Position numbers and translations under genes: made by a program
The notes under the pieces: model-generated
The model's input: only the letters and a program-made list of their open reading frames with translations
The model's database searches: none
Told to the model about the DNA's origin: nothing
Assembly: GCF_029577735.1 (NCBI RefSeq)
Contig: NZ_JARQTO010000008.1
Location: 26,962-90,961 of the forward strand
Reading direction: 5' to 3'
Origin: Exercitatus varius
Lineage (GTDB): Bacteria; Pseudomonadota; Gammaproteobacteria; Enterobacterales; Pasteurellaceae
DNA length: 64,000 bases
Shown here: positions 8,848 to 17,959 of the stretch, piece by piece
Position numbering within the stretch: the stretch's first letter is position 1
Layout of the letters: each line of letters begins with the position of its first letter

Positions 8848-9834
8848 TTATCGCGCTTCATCAATTTTTTGTACCATCGGGCCGATAACCGGATCCGAAA
8901 GCGCTTTATCATGCATAGGTTTTACCGCATCGACAAAGGGTTGTTTATCCACTTTAACGAACTCGACTCCCATCGTATCTTTTGCTTTTTGAATTTCTTC
9001 CTGAGTAGCTTTAGCCCAAAGATCCTTATGAGTCATCATGGAATGATCCGCCGCTTCTTTCACAATTTTTTGCTGTTCCGGCGTTAATTTGGCCCAGGAT
9101 TTCTCGCTGATTAGCAGAACATCAGGAATAATCGTGTGCTCATCTTCACTATAAAACTTCGCCACCTCGCCATGACGCATTAATGTTAAAGCGGTCGGAT
9201 TGTTTTCCGCCGCATCTACGACACCTTGCTGAAGGGCGGTATAAAGTTCGCCAAACGCTAACGGAGTTGCTGATGCACCCATTAATTTCATCATTTCCAA
9301 CGCACTTGGGCTTGGTTGTACCCGAACTTTTAAGCCTTTTAAATCCGCCGGAGTTTTAATTGGTTTTTTCGCATAAAAACTGCGAGAACCCGCATCATAA
9401 TAAGTTAAACCGATAAATCCCTTGCCTTTTGTGGAATCTAAAATTTTTCCGCCGATTTCAGGATCCTGTAATACTTTGTAATAATGCGCGCTATCTTTGA
9501 ATAAATACGGAACATTAAACGCACCGTAAAGCGGTTGGAATGCTTCCAATTCACTTGCATTTGATTTCGCCATATCAAGAGAACCCGACTGGATCAATTC
9601 CATGGATTCACGTTGATTGCCCAATTGACTGTTTGGATAAATGCGAATGACCACTTCACCATCCGTCGCCTTTTTAACTTCATCCGCCATAGCCTGCATA
9701 GAAATATGTACCGGGTGCGTTTTATCATTATTATGACTAAGTTTAAGTGTTGTTTTTGCCGTAACAGAAAAGGACATCGTTGCGACGAGCAAGCCGCCAA
9801 GAGCTAAGGTAATTGCATGTTTCTTAATTAACAT
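8848..9834 (-). CDS. TRAP transporter solute-binding protein (DctP family)
   Basis: A 328-residue periplasmic binding protein with a standard signal peptide (MLIKKHAITL start, cleavage near Ala26 in VTAK). FGELYTALQQGVVDAAENNP near residue 195 is the family ligand-site segment, including the arginine-containing loop before it (GLKVRVQPSPS). It is the first gene of the leftward operon and has GGAGAACATTTT before its ATG. Its likely membrane partners, the small and large subunits at 10104-11908, are transcribed the other way across the divergent promoter. Uronates are the probable ligand from context. Confidence 0.9.
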   Translation of the reverse strand: MLIKKHAITLALGGLLVATMSFSVTAKTTLKLSHNNDKTHPVHISMQAMADEVKKATDGEVVIRIYPNSQLGNQRESMELIQSGSLDMAKSNASELEAFQPLYGAFNVPYLFKDSAHYYKVLQDPEIGGKILDSTKGKGFIGLTYYDAGSRSFYAKKPIKTPADLKGLKVRVQPSPSALEMMKLMGASATPLAFGELYTALQQGVVDAAENNPTALTLMRHGEVAKFYSEDEHTIIPDVLLISEKSWAKLTPEQQKIVKEAADHSMMTHKDLWAKATQEEIQKAKDTMGVEFVKVDKQPFVDAVKPMHDKALSDPVIGPMVQKIDEAR

Positions 9835-9948
9835 AAAATGTTCTCCGTTCGAAAAAGATTCAAAATCTTAGCAATGATATAGCTCACAACTCCATTGCCG
9901 CAAAAGATATTAGACCAAAACAACAAACCGCTCTACCAAATTTATTTA

Positions 9949-9972
9949 AATTTGTGATACACATCACAAATT
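9949..9972. promoter_or_regulatory. CRP site in the divergent uronate promoter
   Basis: TGTGATACACATCACA (9953-9968) is an exact TGTGA-N6-TCACA match, and the symmetry extends to AATTTGTGA / TCACAAATT. It lies between the divergent binding-protein and membrane-subunit genes and should place both operons under cAMP-CRP control. Confidence 0.85.
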
Positions 9973-10023
9973 GAATAAAATTCATAAAAAAACAGTACAT
10001 TTCAGCAGCTATTACCTGTATAT

Positions 10024-10035
10024 TTGGTTTACCAA
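10024..10035. promoter_or_regulatory. Candidate UxuR operator
   Basis: TTGGTTTACCAA matches the enteric UxuR/ExuR operator TTGGTATACCAA at 11 of 12 positions and is flanked by A/T as in known sites. A UxuR-type regulator is encoded at 14315-15070. A half-site, ATTTGGTTTGAC, follows at about 10073-10084. The position 69 bases before the rightward TRAP gene suits repression of that operon and perhaps both. Confidence 0.75.
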
Positions 10036-10103
10036 TTTATCATAAATAAACTTTTCATAAGACATTTGGTTTGACTCTTCATTGATATTGTTAAGGAGAC
10101 TAT

Positions 10104-10595
10104 ATGACAACGTTCATATCTTTACTTAACCGAATACTCGCAACTTTTTGCGTCGTATTATGTATAGGTCTTGTCATTTCCGTAGTTTGGCAAGTGTTTT
10201 CTCGTTATATTTTGAATGCGCCAAGTGCATTTACCGATGAAACGGCCCGTTTCTTATTTATTTGGGTCGGACTGGTCGGTGCCGCTTACGGTTTAGGAAA
10301 AAAGAAACATTTGGCTATCGATTTATTATTAATGAAATTTGAAACGTCCCCTAAAAAACAGGCGTTACTCCGGTTCATTATTAATTCGGTTAGTATCTTC
10401 TTTGTTGTTGTCATTATGTGTTACGGCGGCATGAAACTCGTTTTAGATACAATAGAGGCCGGGCAAATTTCTCCCGTATTGGGAATTCAAATGGGGTTGG
10501 TTTATCTCGCGCTTCCCGTCAGCGGTTTTTTTATGTTGATTTTCTTAGCAAGAGATTTAATTGCTGATATCCGTCAACTTTCCGGTCAGAATTAA
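10104..10595 (+). CDS. TRAP transporter small permease subunit (DctQ family)
   Basis: A 163-residue protein with four hydrophobic segments. The segment FTDETARFLFIWVGLVGAAYG near residue 42 carries the conserved D-E-x2-R-F pattern. AAGGAG lies seven bases before the ATG. It opens the rightward operon and is followed 11 bases later by the large subunit gene. The binding protein for this pair is most likely the divergent gene at 8848-9834. Confidence 0.9.
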   Translation: MTTFISLLNRILATFCVVLCIGLVISVVWQVFSRYILNAPSAFTDETARFLFIWVGLVGAAYGLGKKKHLAIDLLLMKFETSPKKQALLRFIINSVSIFFVVVIMCYGGMKLVLDTIEAGQISPVLGIQMGLVYLALPVSGFFMLIFLARDLIADIRQLSGQN

Positions 10596-10606
10596 AGGAG
10601 CCTCAT

Positions 10607-11908
10607 ATGGAATGGACAACAATTCTCACATTAGCGGGGAGTTTCTTCTTTTTTCTTGCTATTGGTGTACCAATTTCTTTCGCTATCGGCGTATCATCAT
10701 TTTTAACTATTTTGCTCGCTCTACCTGTGGAATCGGCAATTGCGGTAATCTCGCAAAAAATGGCGTCCGGTTTAGATAGCTTCTCACTGCTTGCGATTCC
10801 GTTTTTCATTTTGGCGGGTAATATTATGAATCGCGGCGGAATTGCGTTACGTTTAATTGAATTTGCAAAAGTTCTCGGTGGTCGTTTACCGGGTTCTCTG
10901 GCACATGTGAACGTGCTTGCGAATATGATGTTTGGTTCTATTTCCGGCTCAGCCGTTGCGGCGGCGGCAGCCGTGGGCGGAACAATGGCGCCGTTGCAAA
11001 AGAAAGAAGGTTATGATCCGGCATTTTCCGCAGCGGTTAACATCACTTCTTCACCGACCGGTTTATTAATTCCGCCAAGCAATACCTTCATTGTTTACTC
11101 ATTGATTTCCGGCGGTACATCAATCGGCGCATTGTTTTTAGCAGGTTATATTCCCGGGATTTTAATGGGTTTAGGCATTATGCTTATCGCCTATTTTATT
11201 GCGAAGAAAAATAAATACCCGGTTTCGCCGAAACCGACTTTTAAAGAAGTCACGACCAAAACCCTTGACGCCTTACCAAGCTTAGGTCTCGTGATTGTGA
11301 TTATCGGCGGTATCATCGCGGGTATTTTCACCGCAACCGAAGCTTCGGCGATTGCGGTAATTTATACCTTGATTCTTTCAATGTGTATTTACCGTGAAAT
11401 CAGCCTGAAAGAATTGCCCTCAATCATTTTAGACGCAATGGTGACAACCTCTATCGTGTTGTTATTAATCGGTGCGTCAATGGGCATGTCCTGGGCAATG
11501 GCGAATGCGGATATTCCTTACACAATTAGTGATGCGTTGCTCAACATTTCAGACAACCCAATCGTCATCCTCTTGATTATCAATGTCATTTTACTCATCG
11601 TCGGTACCTTTATGGATATGACGCCTGCGTTATTGATTTTTACACCGATTTTCTTACCGATTGTGACGGAATTAGGCATGGATCCCGTGCATTTCGGCAT
11701 CTTAATGACATTTAATTTATCCATTGGTATTTGTACGCCGCCCGTAGGCTCCACCTTATTCGTGGGCTGCTCGGTGGCGGGAGTGAAAATTGATAAAGTC
11801 ATCAAACCGTTACTTCCGTTTTATGCCGTATTAATTTTAACGCTGTTTATTGTGACATTTGTGCCGCAATTAAGCTTGTGGTTGCCGCAAACATTACTCG
11901 GTTATTAA
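10607..11908 (+). CDS. TRAP transporter large permease subunit (DctM family)
   Basis: A 433-residue hydrophobic protein with about 12 membrane segments; FFILAGNIMNRGGIA near residue 62 and GSISGSAVAAAAAVGG near 110 are family hallmarks, and the C-terminal half has GICTPPVGSTLFVGC. AAAGGAG precedes the ATG. It is the second complete large subunit in the window (the first is at 3578-4858), so two separate TRAP systems serve this locus. The GH31 gene begins 13 bases after its stop. Confidence 0.92.
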   Translation: MEWTTILTLAGSFFFFLAIGVPISFAIGVSSFLTILLALPVESAIAVISQKMASGLDSFSLLAIPFFILAGNIMNRGGIALRLIEFAKVLGGRLPGSLAHVNVLANMMFGSISGSAVAAAAAVGGTMAPLQKKEGYDPAFSAAVNITSSPTGLLIPPSNTFIVYSLISGGTSIGALFLAGYIPGILMGLGIMLIAYFIAKKNKYPVSPKPTFKEVTTKTLDALPSLGLVIVIIGGIIAGIFTATEASAIAVIYTLILSMCIYREISLKELPSIILDAMVTTSIVLLLIGASMGMSWAMANADIPYTISDALLNISDNPIVILLIINVILLIVGTFMDMTPALLIFTPIFLPIVTELGMDPVHFGILMTFNLSIGICTPPVGSTLFVGCSVAGVKIDKVIKPLLPFYAVLILTLFIVTFVPQLSLWLPQTLLGY

Positions 11909-11921
11909 AGGACGGATTTAA

Positions 11922-14312
11922 ATGAAAACATTAAAACAAGCGACGTTTTTAAAACAAGAAGGCAATCGCGTTGATATTCAATGCGAACGTGATTATGTGC
12001 TGCACCTTTACGTGTTGGAACAGGACGTCATTCGTGTCGCGTTTACTCAAAAAAACTCGTTCAAATTAGACCGCACTTGGGCGATTTCGCCGAATCGGGA
12101 CGACGTGCCGTTTGAAGGTCGCCAACGTATTTCAACGGACGGTTTCTCTTTGCCAAGCTATCAATTCAAATCAGATGGCGATGTCATCGAGATAACGACG
12201 GAAAAATTAAAAGTCCGCATTCACCGGCCGCTCGCTCTCGAATGGCAATACAATAAAAACGGGCACTGGTTGCCGTTATTTCAGGAACGCAAGACCGGCG
12301 CCTATCAGTTTGGCGTGAGTAACCATAAAATCGCACATTTCATCACCCGCAGCCTTGATGAAAATTGCTACGGTTTAGGTGAAAAAGCCGGCGATTTAAA
12401 TCGCAAAGGTCGTCGCTTTGAAATGCGCAATCTCGATGCCATGGGCTACAATGCGGAAAAAACCGATCCGCTTTATAAACACGTACCGTTTTATATTACG
12501 CGTAAAAACGATGTCAGCTACGGCATTTATTACGATAATCTCGCCCAATGCTGGTTTGATTTAGGCAACGAACTGGATAATTATCACATTGCTTATAAAA
12601 GTTATCGTGCGGAAGACGGGGACATGGACTACTACGTTATTCTCGGACCAACCACCCTGGAAGTCACCAAAAAATACACCGCACTAACCGGCGGTACGAT
12701 CTTCGGTCCGCGCTGGGGGCTGGGTTATAGCGGTTCCACCATGAGTTATACGGATGCCGACGATGCGCAGGAGCAACTTAAAAAATTCGTGGATTTGTGC
12801 AAACGACATGACATCCCTTGTGATTCCTTCCAATTATCATCAGGTTACACCTCCATTAACGGCAAACGTTACGTGTTTAACTGGAACTACGATAAAATTC
12901 CGGAACCGTTGAAAATGTCCGCTCATTTCCGCCAAGCGGGCATGCATTTAGCGGCAAACATCAAACCTTGTATGCTGCAAGATCATCCCCGTTATAAGGA
13001 AGCGCAAAATCTAGGCTTATTTATTAAGGATTCCGAAAGTAATTTACCCGAGCGTTCGGTATTCTGGGATGACGAAGGCTCGCATCTGGACTTTACCAAC
13101 CCGGCAACCATTCAATGGTGGAAAGATAACGTTAAAGAACAGCTTTTAGAACGCGGTATCGGATCCACATGGAACGACAATAACGAATATGAAATTTGGG
13201 ATGATTATGCGAAATGCGTCGGTTTCGGGAAAGAAATTCCAATCAAATTAATTCGTGCGTTACATCCGCTATTAATGATGAAAGCCTCTTATGAAGCGCA
13301 AAAAGAGTTTGCGCCGAACGAACGTCCGTATCTGATTTCCCGTTCCGGTTGTTCGGGTATGAACCGTTACGTGCAAACCTGGTCGGGAGATAATCGTACA
13401 AACTGGACCACTCTGCGTTATAACATTCGTATGGGATTAGGCATGAGCTTATCGGGCTTATACAATGTCGGCCATGATGTGGGCGGTTTTTCAGGCGATA
13501 AACCGGAACCCGAATTATTCGTCCGTTGGGTTCAAAACGGAATTTTCCACCCGCGTTTTACCATCCATTCGTGGAATGATGACAAAACCGTAAACGAACC
13601 TTGGATGTACCCTGAAGTGACCAATATTATTCGTGATACGATCAAACTTCGTTATAAATTAATGCCTTATATCTACAACATTTTCTGGCTGTCACATAAA
13701 GAACTTGAGCCGATGTTGCGTCCAACCTTCTTGGATCACGAAAATGATGCCAATACTTATGCGGAAACGGACGATTACTTATTCGGTAAAGATTTGCTTA
13801 TCGCTTCCGTGGTAGAAAAAGGACAACGTCAGCGTGAGGTTTACTTACCGCAAAATAATGCGGGTTGGTATGATTTTTACGGTCAAACTTATTACCAGGC
13901 GGGTCAGACAATTTATGTCGGCGCACCGTTGGAACGTATTCCATTATTTGTAAAAGCGGGCGCTGTGATTCCAATGTCCGGACGTATGGCTTACAGCAAC
14001 CCGCAGGCGGATACAATCCGGGAACTTGCGATCTATCCGTTAAAACAAAGCGGTGAAATTCAAACGTCAATTTATGATGATGACGGTTTGACCTACGGAT
14101 ATAAAAATGGCGAATATCTGCAATTAAACATCACATTGCGCAGTACGCAAGAGGCGGTTTATCTGGATATTCAAAAACAAGGTCATTGGAAACCGGCTTA
14201 TCAAGTAATAAAATTAACTTTGCCGACGAATGAAACGAGACAATTAATTGTTAATGGAACGGAATTTAAAAAAGGTACCGAATTAAGTTTAGCAGAAATC
14301 AAAGAGATTTAA
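11922..14312 (+). CDS. GH31-family alpha-glycosidase, cytoplasmic
   Basis: A 796-residue glycoside hydrolase family 31 protein. The N-terminal beta domain is followed by YGLGEKAGDLNRKGRR near residue 147, FGPRWGLGYSGS near 265, the nucleophile segment STWNDNNEYE (Asp419), and SGDNRTNW with the probable acid/base Asp490. The ending is a beta-sandwich. No signal peptide or membrane segment is visible, so it should act on an imported glycoside. Neighbours are a TRAP transporter (13 bases upstream) and a UxuR regulator (2 bases downstream), so it is one operon with uronate genes. I infer an alpha-linked, uronate-containing oligosaccharide as substrate; the family also includes alpha-glucosidases, alpha-xylosidases and alpha-galactosidases. 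An uptake signal core is at 12070-12078. Confidence 0.85.
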   Translation: MKTLKQATFLKQEGNRVDIQCERDYVLHLYVLEQDVIRVAFTQKNSFKLDRTWAISPNRDDVPFEGRQRISTDGFSLPSYQFKSDGDVIEITTEKLKVRIHRPLALEWQYNKNGHWLPLFQERKTGAYQFGVSNHKIAHFITRSLDENCYGLGEKAGDLNRKGRRFEMRNLDAMGYNAEKTDPLYKHVPFYITRKNDVSYGIYYDNLAQCWFDLGNELDNYHIAYKSYRAEDGDMDYYVILGPTTLEVTKKYTALTGGTIFGPRWGLGYSGSTMSYTDADDAQEQLKKFVDLCKRHDIPCDSFQLSSGYTSINGKRYVFNWNYDKIPEPLKMSAHFRQAGMHLAANIKPCMLQDHPRYKEAQNLGLFIKDSESNLPERSVFWDDEGSHLDFTNPATIQWWKDNVKEQLLERGIGSTWNDNNEYEIWDDYAKCVGFGKEIPIKLIRALHPLLMMKASYEAQKEFAPNERPYLISRSGCSGMNRYVQTWSGDNRTNWTTLRYNIRMGLGMSLSGLYNVGHDVGGFSGDKPEPELFVRWVQNGIFHPRFTIHSWNDDKTVNEPWMYPEVTNIIRDTIKLRYKLMPYIYNIFWLSHKELEPMLRPTFLDHENDANTYAETDDYLFGKDLLIASVVEKGQRQREVYLPQNNAGWYDFYGQTYYQAGQTIYVGAPLERIPLFVKAGAVIPMSGRMAYSNPQADTIRELAIYPLKQSGEIQTSIYDDDGLTYGYKNGEYLQLNITLRSTQEAVYLDIQKQGHWKPAYQVIKLTLPTNETRQLIVNGTEFKKGTELSLAEIKEI

Positions 14313-14314
14313 TT

Positions 14315-15070
14315 ATGGCTGAAAATGCAGAATTACGCTCATATAAAAAAATTGGGTCAATATTGAAACAAGAACTAATTGATGGTCTTTACCGGATTGG
14401 TGACAGATTGCCGCCTGAGCGAGATCTTGCAGAAAAAATGAATGTTAGTCGCACGGTGGTTCGCGAAGCTATCATTATGCTTGAATTGGAAAATTTAGTG
14501 GAAGTGCGTAAAGGTTCGGGCGTATACGTTATCAACATGCCGCTGACTTCTGCGGAAAATCAGGATGAATCTTATGAAGATGTCGGCCCGTTTGAGCTTT
14601 TACAGGCAAGACAGTTATTAGAAAGCGGCATCGCGGAATTTGCCGCCATTCAAGCGACTCGCAACGATATTTTGAGATTGAAAGAAATCTTAAATAAAGA
14701 ACGGATGAAATTAGCCGAAGACGACAAAGATTATACCGCCGATGAGGAATTTCACAGTGCGATCGCCGAAATCACACAAAACGAAATTCTGATTAAATTA
14801 CAAAAGGATCTCTGGAAATATCGGGCCAAGTCATCCATGTGGCAAGGGTTACACGCCCATATTAGCGATCGGGAATACCGTAAATCCTGGCTTCAGGATC
14901 ATCAGAATATTTTAAACGGCATCCAACGAAAAAACCCGGCACTCGCGAAAAAAGCAATGTGGCAGCACTTGGAAAACGTAAAACAAAAGTTATTCGAGTT
15001 ATCCGACATTGAAGATCCGGACTTTGACGGCTTCCTGTTTAGCGTGAATCCTGTGGTGGTCGGCCTTTAA
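14315..15070 (+). CDS. uxuR: GntR/FadR-family hexuronate regulator, UxuR-like
   Basis: A 251-residue repressor. The N-terminal winged helix carries RLPPERDLAEKMNVSRTVVREA near residues 28-50; the C-terminal FCD ligand domain begins PFELLQARQLLESGIAEFAA, nearly as in E. coli UxuR, and ends with the conserved AMWQHLENVKQKLFELS. It should sense fructuronate or a related acid and bind the operator at 10024-10035, repressing the operons here. Its ATG is two bases after the GH31 stop and the second uxuA follows by 25 bases, so it probably controls its own synthesis. ExuR is a close relative and cannot be fully excluded. Confidence 0.88.
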   Translation: MAENAELRSYKKIGSILKQELIDGLYRIGDRLPPERDLAEKMNVSRTVVREAIIMLELENLVEVRKGSGVYVINMPLTSAENQDESYEDVGPFELLQARQLLESGIAEFAAIQATRNDILRLKEILNKERMKLAEDDKDYTADEEFHSAIAEITQNEILIKLQKDLWKYRAKSSMWQGLHAHISDREYRKSWLQDHQNILNGIQRKNPALAKKAMWQHLENVKQKLFELSDIEDPDFDGFLFSVNPVVVGL

Positions 15071-15095
15071 CTAAATGATTAAGTAAGGAGTTTTT

Positions 15096-16280
15096 ATGGA
15101 ACAAACATGGCGTTGGTACGGACCGAACGATCCCGTCTCTTTAGCCGATATTCGTCAGGCGGGCGCAACCGGCATTGTGAATGCGCTGCATCACATTCCG
15201 AACGGACAAATCTGGACGGTGGAAGAAATCGAAAAACGCAAAGCGATTATCGAGGCCGCCGGCTTAACCTGGTCGGTGGTGGAAAGCGTACCGGTTCACG
15301 AAGAAATTAAAACCCAAACGGGCAACTACAAAACCTGGATTGAGAATTATAAGCAAACCTTACGCAATCTGGCGCAATGCGGCATTGATACCGTTTGTTA
15401 CAACTTTATGCCGGTACTGGACTGGACCCGCACTGATCTGGCTTACGAATTGCCGGACGGCTCAAAAGCGCTGCGATTTGATCAAATCGCTTTTGCCGCA
15501 TTCGAATTGCATATTTTAAAACGTCCCGGTGCAGAACAAATTTACACCGCAGAAGAACAAAAACAGGCTCAAGCGTATTTTGAAAAAATGTCGGATGCGG
15601 AAATTAAGCAATTGACCGACAACATTATCGCCGGTTTACCCGGTGCGGAAGAAGGCTACACCTTAGAGGAATTCCAAGGTCAACTGGATCGCTACAAAGA
15701 TATTTCACCGGAAAAATTCCGCACCCACCTGGCTTATTTCCTCAATGAAATTATTCCCGTGGCACAGGAAGTCGGCATAAAAATGGCGGTTCACCCCGAC
15801 GACCCTCCGCGGCCGATTTTAGGTTTACCGCGAATCGTTTCAACTATTGAAGATATGCAATGGTATGTAGATACCTGCGATTTACCGGCAAACGGATTCA
15901 CTATGTGTACCGGCTCTTACGGCGTTCGGGCGGACAATGACTTAGTCAAAATGACCGAAAAATTCGGCGACCGCATTTATTTCGCGCATTTACGTTCTAC
16001 CTGTCGCGAAGAAAATCCGTTAACCTTCCATGAAGCCTCGCATTTACAGGGCGACGTGGACATGTTTAATGTGGTAAAAGCCTTATTGACGGAAGAATAC
16101 CGTCGCAAAGCAAACGGCGAAACTCGTTTAATCCCGATGCGGCCGGATCACGGTCATCAAATGCTTGATGATCTGAAGAAAAAAACCAATCCGGGTTATT
16201 CGGCAATCGGCCGTTTAAAAGGCTTGGCCGAGTTCCGCGGACTGGAAATGGCGCTGAAAAAAGTCTTTTTTGAAAAATAA
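15096..16280 (+). CDS. uxuA: Mannonate dehydratase, long enteric form
   Basis: A 394-residue enzyme, exactly the E. coli UxuA length, making 2-keto-3-deoxygluconate from D-mannonate. It begins MEQTWRWYGPNDPVSL, has HPDDPPRPILGLPRIV near residue 230 and RPDHGHQ near 350. Compared with the short copy at 1450-2517 it carries an insertion of about 35 residues around 140-185. TAAGGAG precedes the ATG. It ends the rightward operon and is followed by an uptake-signal hairpin terminator. No kdgK or kdgA lies in the window, so later steps are encoded elsewhere. Confidence 0.95.
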   Translation: MEQTWRWYGPNDPVSLADIRQAGATGIVNALHHIPNGQIWTVEEIEKRKAIIEAAGLTWSVVESVPVHEEIKTQTGNYKTWIENYKQTLRNLAQCGIDTVCYNFMPVLDWTRTDLAYELPDGSKALRFDQIAFAAFELHILKRPGAEQIYTAEEQKQAQAYFEKMSDAEIKQLTDNIIAGLPGAEEGYTLEEFQGQLDRYKDISPEKFRTHLAYFLNEIIPVAQEVGIKMAVHPDDPPRPILGLPRIVSTIEDMQWYVDTCDLPANGFTMCTGSYGVRADNDLVKMTEKFGDRIYFAHLRSTCREENPLTFHEASHLQGDVDMFNVVKALLTEEYRRKANGETRLIPMRPDHGHQMLDDLKKKTNPGYSAIGRLKGLAEFRGLEMALKKVFFEK

Positions 16281-16293
16281 TCCGAAAAACCGC

Positions 16294-16337
16294 TGACCGC
16301 ACAACAAAAGTGCGGTCAAATTTTTCAACGTTTTTTT
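16294..16337 (+). terminator. Terminator made of two inverted uptake signals
   Basis: TGACCGCAC (16294-16302) pairs with GTGCGGTCA (16310-16318) across a seven-base loop, followed by T-rich sequence. It ends the rightward uronate operon. A second hairpin, CCCGA/TCGGG at 16341-16356, follows and may also serve the leftward ppx gene. Confidence 0.7.
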
Positions 16338-16405
16338 ATGCCCGACGTTTTTCGGGTTTGTAAAAACATGCCATTTTTTTCCCGCACTTTTTGCGGCGAG
16401 CAAAA

Positions 16406-17950
16406 TCACTGGACGTTTAATTCCAAGCCGATTTCGATAAGATTTTTCTGTTCCAGTTTCAAATCCTGCCGAACCAGCGGATTGCGGGTTAGATAGGCGG
16501 GTTCAAATTCCAGCTGCCATAAAGTGCGGTCGGTTTTGAGCGAGATTTTTTCTGCGGTTTCCGTCGCCTGGCGGGATTTGTTCAGTAAAATCGCCAAACG
16601 CAGCAAACGAATCGCCGACAGCACGTCCAACGGCGTGTAGCGGGCGAATTGTCCGATTTCATCGCTGTGAAAAGCGTTTTGCTGATGGCGTACCAAGGTC
16701 GCCAACAAACGCTGCTGCTCCCGATCGAATCCCGGCAATTCCATATTGGCCAGAATATAGGCGGAATGGCGGTGCATATTTTTGTGATTAATCACAATGC
16801 CCACTTCGTGCAGTAACGCCGCCCAAAGAATGATTTCCTGCATTTCGTCGGCAAATTCCGAGGCTTGCCATTCATGGAACTGTTGCGCCAGCTGTACGAC
16901 GGATTTACTCACCCGTTCCGCCTGCAAGCGGTCGATGTTAAATTGTTCCGCCAGTCCTTCCGCCGTGCGCTGGCGAATGTTCATCACCTGAAAATTCTGA
17001 TCGAGGCCGTACATCACGCCTTCACGCAATGCGCCGTCGGAATAACGCATTTGCACGATATTGAAAGTGTCGAAAATGGTGCTCAGAATCGCCAGTCCGG
17101 GCACGAAAACATCGGCGCGTTCGTCATTTAAGCCCGCTATTTTTAATTCGTCAAAACGTTCGAATTTCAGCACGCGCTCAATCAAAAAATCCAGCCGTCC
17201 CGCCGTAATCACGCCGTCGGGATCGAGATTCGCCGCGATAACCTGATGAACGGTTTTAATGGTGCCGGAAGATCCCAATACATGCTGCCAACCCAAAGCC
17301 TGATAGCATTCCGCCAAATCCGCAATGCGCGCTAAAGCGGTGCGGCGCGCCCGTTCGAAGGCTTCGGGCGTGATTTCACCCTTCGGGAAAAAGTGCTTGG
17401 CAAAACTCACACAGCCCATATCGCGGCTGCGGGCGATAATCGGGGTAAAGTTGTCGCCGATAATCATTTCCGTAGAACCGCCGCCGATGTCGATCACGAA
17501 TTTGCGTCCGCTTTCCGGTTGGGTATGCGAAACGCCGGCGTAAATCATATGCGCTTCGGTTTCGCCGGAAATAATGTTAATCGGGTAAGGAAAAACCGCT
17601 TTTGCCTGGCGTAAAAACTCGTCATTATTGACCGCACTTCGTAACGTGTAAGTGCCTACTACATTGACGTTTTCGGGTTTAAATCCCTGCAACCGTTCGC
17701 CGAATAACGCCAAACAATTCACGCCGCGGGTAATGGCTTCCTGATCGAGGATGCCGTTTTTGTCCAATCCTTTGGCAAGCTGCACTTTTTGTTTGAGACG
17801 GGATAAAATCTGAATGGAGCCGTTCACAATGCGCGCTATAATCATGTGAAAGCTGTTCGAGCCCAAATCGATAGCGGCAATTTCACGGATATGCCTGTCG
17901 TTTTCTAAGGAAAGTGCGGTCGCTTTTTTCATTAAATTTTCATAGTTCAT
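16406..17950 (-). CDS. ppx: Exopolyphosphatase (Ppx/GppA family)
   Basis: A 514-residue phosphatase that degrades inorganic polyphosphate from the chain end; relatives hydrolyse pppGpp. The N-terminal ASKHA fold shows AAIDLGSNSFHMII near residue 25 and DIGGGSTEMIIG near 148; the C-terminal HD-like domain has LLHEVGIVINHKNMHRHSAYI near residue 375. Length equals E. coli Ppx (513) more than GppA (494), which decides the name; a role in pppGpp turnover remains possible, and relA is in the same window. The next gene upstream, tamB, ends 9 bases before this start. Uptake signal cores lie at 16522, 17631 and 17912. Confidence 0.88.
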   Translation of the reverse strand: MNYENLMKKATALSLENDRHIREIAAIDLGSNSFHMIIARIVNGSIQILSRLKQKVQLAKGLDKNGILDQEAITRGVNCLALFGERLQGFKPENVNVVGTYTLRSAVNNDEFLRQAKAVFPYPINIISGETEAHMIYAGVSHTQPESGRKFVIDIGGGSTEMIIGDNFTPIIARSRDMGCVSFAKHFFPKGEITPEAFERARRTALARIADLAECYQALGWQHVLGSSGTIKTVHQVIAANLDPDGVITAGRLDFLIERVLKFERFDELKIAGLNDERADVFVPGLAILSTIFDTFNIVQMRYSDGALREGVMYGLDQNFQVMNIRQRTAEGLAEQFNIDRLQAERVSKSVVQLAQQFHEWQASEFADEMQEIILWAALLHEVGIVINHKNMHRHSAYILANMELPGFDREQQRLLATLVRHQQNAFHSDEIGQFARYTPLDVLSAIRLLRLAILLNKSRQATETAEKISLKTDRTLWQLEFEPAYLTRNPLVRQDLKLEQKNLIEIGLELNVQ

Positions 17951-17959
17951 GTTATTCCC

